A DNA stretch of 9,909 nucleotides, taken from NCBI GenBank assembly GCA_013816275.1, contig JACDER010000027.1:1-9909 (forward strand). The letters run 5' to 3'. This stretch comes from Actinomycetota bacterium. Its GTDB lineage: Bacteria; Actinomycetota; Thermoleophilia; Gaiellales; Gaiellaceae. How positions within the stretch are numbered: position 1 is the stretch's first letter; the number at the start of each line of letters is the position of its first letter. The notes under the pieces are model-generated. The model was not told the DNA's origin, searched no databases, and was given only the letters and a program-made list of their open reading frames with translations. Positions 6,064 to 9,909 of the stretch are shown piece by piece. The translations under genes and the position numbers were made by a program.

Positions 6064-6091
6064 AGGGTAGCTGCGCTGTGGAGGTCGTCAC
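6064..6091 (-). promoter_or_regulatory. Promoter of the riboswitch-crcB unit
   Basis: On the minus strand GTGACG (6091-6086) and TACCCT (6069-6064) are separated by 16 nt, a reasonable -35/-10 pair. A start 7-8 nt downstream (around 6056) falls only a few bases before the aptamer begins at 6053, as expected for a riboswitch transcript. The -35 lies within the palindrome at 6083-6095. Confidence 0.55.
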
Positions 6092-6095
6092 GACC
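6083..6095. promoter_or_regulatory. 13-bp palindrome over the crcB -35 region
   Basis: GGTCGT-C-ACGACC is a perfect inverted repeat with a one-base centre. It covers the predicted -35 hexamer of crcB and lies 30 bp upstream of the plus-strand promoter at 6126, so a bound protein could affect either unit. No known operator is recognised, and a chance palindrome of this size is possible in such GC-rich sequence. Confidence 0.3.
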
Positions 6096-6125
6096 GACGA
6101 GGCCCGCCCCCGACCTTCGTTCGCG

Positions 6126-6155
6126 TTGCAAGCCCTCGGGTCCGCGGAGTATGAT
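6126..6155 (+). promoter_or_regulatory. Sigma70-like promoter of the leader RNA and HTH gene
   Basis: TTGCAA (6126-6131) and TATGAT (6150-6155) are separated by 18 nt. This is the best match to the sigma70 consensus in the window. The predicted start is near A6162. There is no good start codon with a ribosome site close behind it, and the transcript meets a strong terminator about 95 nt later. Confidence 0.65.
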
Positions 6156-6161
6156 GGCGGT

Positions 6162-6256
6162 AGATGCTTGGAGGAGGCCAGCGGGTCCTTTGATTCCCGC
6201 CGCGACACTCGAACCGGCAACGGTGCCCGTTTGCGCTCGGCGCAGGCGGGCTTTTT
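6162..6256 (+). ncRNA. Candidate small RNA or transcription attenuator
   Basis: This is the stretch between a good promoter and a strong intrinsic terminator, about 95 nt, with no convincing reading frame. Local structure includes GCGGG (6181-6185) paired to CCCGC (6196-6200) over a 10-nt loop, and ACCG-GCAA-CGGT (6213-6224), a small hairpin capped by a GNRA tetraloop. A competing fold exists: CCCGCC (6196-6201) can pair with GGCGGG (6245-6250), the 3' arm of the terminator, which would open the terminator. The element could therefore be a free sRNA or an attenuator in the leader of the HTH gene at 6294. It does not match any riboswitch, SRP RNA or 6S RNA that I know by eye. The 5' end is predicted only. 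Confidence 0.45.
6225..6256 (+). terminator. Intrinsic terminator before the HTH gene
   Basis: The 12-bp stem GCCCGTTTGCGC (6225-6236) pairs with GCGCAGGCGGGC (6240-6251) across the loop TCG, with two G-U pairs, and is followed directly by TTTTT (6252-6256). This is a textbook rho-independent terminator on the plus strand. It lies after a promoter and before the next gene, with no obvious upstream gene on this strand to terminate. Confidence 0.88.
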
Positions 6257-6293
6257 CATGTCCGAATACAGCCAGGACAGAAGGGAGACGACC

Positions 6294-6470
6294 GTGGCGA
6301 ACCACTTGACGCCTGAGGAGTTGTCGAAGGAGCTCGGGATCGAACGGAACGACGTGATCCAGTTCTGCTACGACGAAGGCGTGCCCATCTACCAGGGCAA
6401 GATCGACAAAACCTTGTTCCAGGCGCAGTTCGAGGTCACGAACGGCGCGACCCAACCCGCGGCCGGCTAG
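6294..6470 (+). CDS. 58-residue HTH-like protein of unknown function
   Basis: A short protein whose core, LTPEELSKELGIERNDVIQF (5-24), reads as two helices joined by a tight turn, like the helix-turn-helix seen in MerR/excisionase proteins and in the N-terminal domain of IF2. It is followed by CYDEGVPIYQGKIDKTLFQAQF, which could form a wing and third helix. It may bind DNA or RNA, but this rests on pattern alone. GTG at 6294 is chosen because GGGAG sits 6 nt upstream. An in-frame ATG at 6258 would add 12 polar residues, but it lies directly behind the terminator without a ribosome site. Transcription must read through the terminator at 6225-6256 or start after it. The gene converges with ku, with 8 bp between the stops. 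Confidence 0.75.
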   Translation: MANHLTPEELSKELGIERNDVIQFCYDEGVPIYQGKIDKTLFQAQFEVTNGATQPAAG

Positions 6471-6478
6471 AACAACCC

Positions 6479-7330
6479 CTAAGCGGACTTGCGGGCCGGT
6501 GCCCGGCGGCGCTTCGGCCCCGCCGAGACTGCCGCCTTGCGGGTCGGCTGCTTCGGCTTCTTCGTCTCCGCGACGCTCTGCTTGAGCGCCTCCATCAGAT
6601 CGATCACCGGAGTCTCGGGCACAGGCTCTGGCTTGGCGATCTCCTGACCTGCAAGCTTGGCCTCGAGCATTCGGCGGAGGTCGTCGCGGTACTCGTTTCG
6701 GAACTCCTCCGGGTCGAACTCGCCGGAGATGCTCTCGATCACCTGCTGCGCGAGCGCGAGCTCCGGCTTCTTGACCTCGGCCTCACCCACGGCCTCCTGA
6801 ATCTCCTTCTTCGAACGGACGTCCTCGGCGAAGAAAAGCGTCTCGAGCGCAAGCGTGTCCTCGTGCGGCCGGATCAAGCAGAGGTTCTCCTTGCCCCAGA
6901 GGACGAACTTGCCGATCGCGGCCATCGAGGTCTCCTCCATCGCCCGGAGCAGCAGGACGTACGGCCGGCGCTGCGCGTCAGCGCTCGCGGGAGCGAGGTA
7001 GTAGGTGCGGTCGAAATAGACGGGATCGACGGCCTCGAGCTTCACGAACCGCAGGATCTCGATCGAGTTCGAGCGCTGGAGGGCGACGGCCTCGAGATCT
7101 TCCTCCTCGACGATCACGAACTCGCCCTTGACGACCTCCCAGCCCTTGACCAGCTCGTCGGCCTCGACGTCGCGCTCGTGGAACGGGCAGTAGCGCTTCT
7201 GCTTGATCGGCGTCTTGCACTCCCGGTGCAGCGTGCGAAACGCAACGTCGGTGCGCTGCGTCGCGACCGCGAGGCCGATCGGGATGTTGACCAGCCCGAA
7301 GCTGATCGATCCGTTCCAGATGGTGCGCAT
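6479..7330 (-). CDS. ku: Non-homologous end-joining protein Ku
   Basis: A 283-residue bacterial Ku, which forms a homodimeric ring on double-strand DNA ends and recruits ligase LigD. The N terminus MRTIWNGSISFGLVNIPI is the family signature. TLHRECKTPIKQKRYCP, the KGWEVVKGEFVIVEEED block (62-78) and YYLAP (110-114) are further landmarks. The core ends near residue 250 with VIDLMEALKQSV (242-253), the conserved LigD-contacting C-terminal element. A basic lysine/arginine/alanine/proline tail (257-283) follows, as in longer actinobacterial Ku proteins that bind DNA through the tail. No ligD is in the window. The start is ATG at 7330. There is only a weak GGA before it, but TAGACT ends 9 nt upstream, which suggests a very short leader. 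It diverges from the acyl-CoA synthetase gene. Confidence 0.97.
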   Translation of the reverse strand: MRTIWNGSISFGLVNIPIGLAVATQRTDVAFRTLHRECKTPIKQKRYCPFHERDVEADELVKGWEVVKGEFVIVEEEDLEAVALQRSNSIEILRFVKLEAVDPVYFDRTYYLAPASADAQRRPYVLLLRAMEETSMAAIGKFVLWGKENLCLIRPHEDTLALETLFFAEDVRSKKEIQEAVGEAEVKKPELALAQQVIESISGEFDPEEFRNEYRDDLRRMLEAKLAGQEIAKPEPVPETPVIDLMEALKQSVAETKKPKQPTRKAAVSAGPKRRRAPARKSA

Positions 7331-7339
7331 TCCAGGTCC

Positions 7340-7345
7340 AGTCTA
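7340..7345 (-). promoter_or_regulatory. Candidate -10 element of ku
   Basis: On the minus strand TAGACT is followed by 9 nt (GGACCTGGA) and the ATG. The predicted transcription start would lie zero to three bases before the start codon. The -35 region has no clear match. Confidence 0.4.
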
Positions 7346-7368
7346 GTTGGGGACGAAAAGATTCTCGG

Positions 7369-7397
7369 TGCACACGCCCTTCCCTTCCTCGTAGAGT
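7369..7397 (+). promoter_or_regulatory. Candidate promoter of the acyl-CoA synthetase-Nudix unit
   Basis: TAGAGT (7392-7397) ends exactly 7 nt before the GTG at 7405. A partial -35, TGCACA (7369-7374), lies 17 nt upstream of it. There is no Shine-Dalgarno sequence in the TGACGCC spacer, so a leaderless transcript is likely. Confidence 0.45.
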
Positions 7398-7404
7398 TGA
7401 CGCC

Positions 7405-9102
7405 GTGAGCAGGACAATCGGCGCGCTGTGGCACAAAGCCGTTGCGGAAGGCCGCTCGAAGCCGGCCTACTTGGCCGAGGAAGCCGACGGCTGGCGCGAG
7501 GTCTCCTGGGAGGAAGCGGCCCGCCGGGTCGAGGACATCGCGTTCGGGCTGCTGGCACTCGGGCTCAAAAAGGGCGACGTCTTCGGGATCATGGCTCCGA
7601 CGAGGCTCGAGTGGGCGCTCGTCGACTTCGCGCTCGCCCGCGTGGGCGCGGTGACCGCCCCGATCTACGCGACCAGCTCGGCGAGCGACTGCGCGTACAT
7701 GCTCGGGCTGGTCGAAGCGATCGGCGTCTTCGTGGACGAGGGCTGCCGGCCGCTCGTCCCCGCACTTCCCCACGTGCTCTCGCTCGAGGCCCTCGAGGAG
7801 CTGGAGAAACGAGGGCGGGCATACCGAGAGCAGCATCCGGACGCGCTCGAGCGGGCCGAGGCCGAGATCGGCGAGGAGGATCTCTTCACCTTCATCTACA
7901 CGTCCGGGACGACGGGCGCGCCCAAGGCCTGCATGATCCTCCATCGCAACTACTACTCGATGGCCGCGACCGTCGACCTCCTCGAGGATTTCACCCTCGA
8001 GGACGATTTGATGCTGCTGTACCTACCGCTCGCGCACAATTTCGGCCGCCTGCAGCACCTGCTCGGCGCCTACGAGGGCTACACGATCGCGTTCCTCGCC
8101 GACCCGTACGCGGCCGCCGAAGCGCTGCCGAGCGTGCGGCCCACAGTGTTCCCGAGCGTGCCGCGGCTGTACGAGAAGGTGCACACGAGGATCCAGGGCC
8201 AGTTCGACTCGGCCACGGGGCTCCGCCGGCGGCTCGTCGACTGGGCGTTGCGGGTCGGCTACGAGGCGAGCCCGTACAAGCAGCGAGACGAGCCGCTCCC
8301 GGGTGGCCTCGCGCTCCGTCACCGGATCGCCGACCGGCTCGTCTACTCGAAGGTCAAGGACCGGCTCGGAGGGCGGCTGCGGATCGCCATCTCCGGCGGC
8401 GCTCCGCTCGCGCCCGAGATCGCCGAGTTCTTCCTCGCGCTCGACATCCTCATCCTCGAGGGCTACGGGCTCTCGGAGTGCACGACCGCCTGCTCCGTGA
8501 ACCTGCCCGGACAGGTCAAGTTCGGGACCGTCGGGAAACCACTACCGGGCTTCGAGGTCAAAACCGCCGAGGACGGCGAGATTCTGATCCGCAGCGACAC
8601 GATCTTCGCGGGCTACTACCGCGACGATGAGGCGACGCGAGAGGTGCTCGACGCCGATGGCTGGCTGCACTCGGGCGACATCGGCCAGATCGACGATGAC
8701 GGCTTCCTGCGCATCACCGACCGCAAGAAGGACATCATCGTCACCGCCGGCGGGAAGAACCTGGCGCCGCAAAACCTCGAGAACGCGCTCAAGTCGGCCA
8801 AGCTCGTCTCCCAGGCGCTCGTGATCGGCGACCGGCGCCCGTTCGTCGTCGCGCTCGTCGCCCTGGACGAGGAGGAGGCCGCGGGGAAGCCCGCGGAGGA
8901 ATTGCACGCGGCCGTGCAGGAGATCGTCGAGGGCGTCAACCGGAACCGCTCGCGCTACGAGCAGATCAAGCGCTTCGCGATCGTGCCCCGAGACTTCTCG
9001 GCCGACGAGGGCGAGGTGACGCCCACGATGAAGCTGAAGCGCCGCGTCGTCGAGCAGAACTTCGCCGGCGAGATCGAAGAGTTGTACGCCGGGCCTCGCT
9101 AG
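7405..9102 (+). CDS. Long-chain fatty acid-CoA ligase (AMP-forming)
   Basis: A 565-residue member of the ANL adenylating superfamily. It activates fatty acids to acyl-AMP and then acyl-CoA for beta-oxidation or lipid synthesis. Motifs in order are the phosphate loop YTSGTTGAPK (165-174), the adenine-binding YGLSE (354-358), the ribose-binding SGD (423-425), the hinge and A8 region TDRKKDIIVTAGGKN (438-452), and the catalytic lysine K543 in TPTMKLKR. The C-terminal form KNLAPQNLENALK is typical of the FadD15/Acsbg-like long-chain ligases, and the length fits. The GTG start sits directly in front of the conserved N-terminal block. The gene leads a two-gene unit with the Nudix gene, 4 bp downstream. 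Chain-length preference cannot be read from sequence. Confidence 0.95.
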   Translation: MSRTIGALWHKAVAEGRSKPAYLAEEADGWREVSWEEAARRVEDIAFGLLALGLKKGDVFGIMAPTRLEWALVDFALARVGAVTAPIYATSSASDCAYMLGLVEAIGVFVDEGCRPLVPALPHVLSLEALEELEKRGRAYREQHPDALERAEAEIGEEDLFTFIYTSGTTGAPKACMILHRNYYSMAATVDLLEDFTLEDDLMLLYLPLAHNFGRLQHLLGAYEGYTIAFLADPYAAAEALPSVRPTVFPSVPRLYEKVHTRIQGQFDSATGLRRRLVDWALRVGYEASPYKQRDEPLPGGLALRHRIADRLVYSKVKDRLGGRLRIAISGGAPLAPEIAEFFLALDILILEGYGLSECTTACSVNLPGQVKFGTVGKPLPGFEVKTAEDGEILIRSDTIFAGYYRDDEATREVLDADGWLHSGDIGQIDDDGFLRITDRKKDIIVTAGGKNLAPQNLENALKSAKLVSQALVIGDRRPFVVALVALDEEEAAGKPAEELHAAVQEIVEGVNRNRSRYEQIKRFAIVPRDFSADEGEVTPTMKLKRRVVEQNFAGEIEELYAGPR

Positions 9103-9106
9103 CCCC

Positions 9107-9529
9107 GTGGAGACCGTCAGGCGGGAGTCGGCGCGAATCGCGCTCGTCGACGGGCGCGGGCGGGTGTTGCTCCTTCACGCCGTGCTGCCCGGCGAGGAGT
9201 GGTGGGAGCTCCCCGGCGGAGGCGTCGAGCCGAGCGAGATGCATCGCGATGCGGCGCTGCGCGAGCTCGTGGAGGAGACCGGAATCAGCGTCGAGGATGT
9301 GGAACTGCTCGGCGCCGTCGACACCGAATTCGAGTTCGACGGCCGCTGGTACCACCAGCGCGAGACCGTCCTTCGAGCCGATCACCCGGGAACGGGCGTG
9401 GAGCTGCGCAACCCCGATCCCCCGTCCTTTCCGCGGCACGTCGAGTACCGGTGGTGGGAGCCGTTGGAGCTACGAGCAACGGCGGAGCACATCCACCCTC
9501 CGCAACTCGCCGAGCTGCTGGGCGTCTAG
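9107..9529 (+). CDS. Nudix hydrolase
   Basis: A 140-residue protein with a complete Nudix box: G38-x5-E44-x7-R52-E53-L54-x-E56-E57-x-G59-I60. The E53, E56 and E57 side chains hold the catalytic metal ions. The preceding strand pattern RIALVDGRGRVLLLHAV and the WWELPGGG turn are typical. Family members split nucleoside diphosphates linked to another group (damaged nucleotides, NDP-sugars, ADP-ribose, CoA derivatives); the substrate here is unknown. The GTG start lies 4 bp after the acyl-CoA synthetase stop and has no visible Shine-Dalgarno sequence, so translation probably depends on coupling. The stop codon shares CTAG with the convergent peptidase gene. Confidence 0.93.
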   Translation: METVRRESARIALVDGRGRVLLLHAVLPGEEWWELPGGGVEPSEMHRDAALRELVEETGISVEDVELLGAVDTEFEFDGRWYHQRETVLRADHPGTGVELRNPDPPSFPRHVEYRWWEPLELRATAEHIHPPQLAELLGV

Positions 9530-9909
9530 GTGTAGCGGCGCGCGCCGTCGAAGACGGACGCGTAGTGCCCGGCGAGCGGCGAGATCTTCACGACGTCGCC
9601 GGTGTGCGGAGCGTGGATGAAGTTGCCGCCGCCGATGTACATCCCGTTGTGGCCAAGGCCGTAGAAGAAGACGAGGTCGCCGGGCTGGAGCTGGTCGTAC
9701 GAGACCGGGGTCCCCAAACCGAACTGCATCGCCGCGTTGTGCGGCAGCGAGATGCCGATCTGGGCATAGACGTACATGGTGAAGCCCGAGCAGTCGAAGC
9801 CCACGCTGGGATCCGCTGCGGCGTACACGTAGGGGATGCCGAGGTAGCGCATCGCGATGTCCACCAGCGTGCTGTTGCCGCCCGACGACGGGGCGACCGG
9901 GCTCGGAGT
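9526..9909 (-). CDS. NlpC/P60 peptidoglycan endopeptidase (5' end cut off by window)
   Basis: The C-terminal 127 codons of a cell-wall hydrolase are present; the start lies beyond 9909. The catalytic cysteine is in FDCSGFTMYVY (Cys codon 9790-9792). The first histidine is in LGHNGMYIGGG, and a third polar residue is supplied by NFIHAPHTG. PGDLVFF is the usual strand before the histidine. The domain cleaves the D-Glu-diaminopimelate bond or a similar link in stem peptides. Upstream of the domain the frame stays open through a serine/proline/glycine-rich linker (TPSPVAPSSGGNS), which suggests a secreted protein with N-terminal modules that are not visible here. A short version starting at the internal GTG at 9864 is unlikely. 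Confidence 0.93.
   Translation of the reverse strand, partial: TPSPVAPSSGGNSTLVDIAMRYLGIPYVYAAADPSVGFDCSGFTMYVYAQIGISLPHNAAMQFGLGTPVSYDQLQPGDLVFFYGLGHNGMYIGGGNFIHAPHTGDVVKISPLAGHYASVFDGARRYT

Noticed and set aside
6203..6224. tRNA-like T-loop GGTTCGAGT on the minus strand
   Set aside because: The flanking bases do not form a 5-bp T stem (GCCGG against GTCGC), and no acceptor or anticodon arm can be found.
6258..6293. Earlier ATG start for the HTH gene
   Set aside because: It sits two bases after the terminator T tract with no ribosome site; GTG at 6294 has GGGAG at 6 nt.
6151..6309. Open frame starting ATGATGGCG within the leader RNA
   Set aside because: Its ATG lies inside the predicted -10 box, it has no ribosome site, and it reads through the terminator and into the HTH gene out of frame.
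6479..7330. Ku as part of a DNA-repair or defence island
   Set aside because: No ligD, nuclease, helicase or mobile gene is nearby. Neighbours are metabolic genes, so this is an ordinary chromosomal ku.
1..9909. CRISPR array, IS element, prophage or att site
   Set aside because: No regularly spaced direct repeats, transposase, integrase, terminal inverted repeats or duplicated tRNA end were seen by eye.

Overview
The window looks like chromosome from a high-GC actinobacterium. The strong G/C bias at third codon positions, frequent GTG starts, a bacterial Ku gene, an MFS_3-type exporter and several apparently leaderless genes all fit. Thermoleophilia (Gaiellales/Solirubrobacterales-like) is my best guess, but this is an inference from general style and not from a marker gene. 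I see no phage, IS element, CRISPR array or integration site. Most of the window is ordinary housekeeping and stress genes, and the more unusual material sits in the short regulatory gaps.

Layout, left to right. Positions 24-1522 (minus) hold a two-gene operon: a Nit1-type carbon-nitrogen hydrolase followed, with a 19-nt overlap, by a HAD phosphatase. Divergent from it, across only 26 bp, is an MFS exporter (1549-2763, plus), then tRNA-Pro(CGG) at 2781-2854 and a long perfect hairpin. A small exported or anchored protein follows (2933-3409), possibly of the allene-oxide-cyclase/dirigent type; its middle third appears to be read in the wrong frame. Its 3' end overlaps that of a secreted protein with 14 propeller-type repeats (3347-5185, minus). 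A divergent short single-stranded DNA-binding protein (5229-5582, plus) is preceded by three evenly spaced GTTGTC boxes.

Positions 5616-6091 (minus) form a complete fluoride-resistance unit: promoter, fluoride riboswitch and crcB channel gene. The riboswitch can apparently hide the crcB ribosome-binding site. Facing it is a good sigma70-like promoter (6126-6155), an untranslated stretch of about 95 nt ending in a strong intrinsic terminator (6225-6256), and then a 58-residue HTH-like protein (6294-6470). This promoter, leader and terminator arrangement is the best candidate for an undescribed element: either a small RNA or an attenuator.

Positions 6479-7330 (minus) encode Ku (end joining). 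Divergent from it are a long-chain acyl-CoA synthetase (7405-9102) and, 4 bp later, a Nudix hydrolase (9107-9529). The Nudix stop codon shares the palindrome CTAG with the stop of a convergent NlpC/P60 peptidase, which runs off the right edge.

Functional themes are metabolite repair or housecleaning (Nit1, HAD, Nudix), DNA maintenance (SSB, Ku), fluoride export, lipid activation and cell-wall hydrolysis. Four or five transcription units carry a TANNNT hexamer 7-9 nt before the start codon or the tRNA 5' end. Together they suggest that leaderless transcription is common in this organism.
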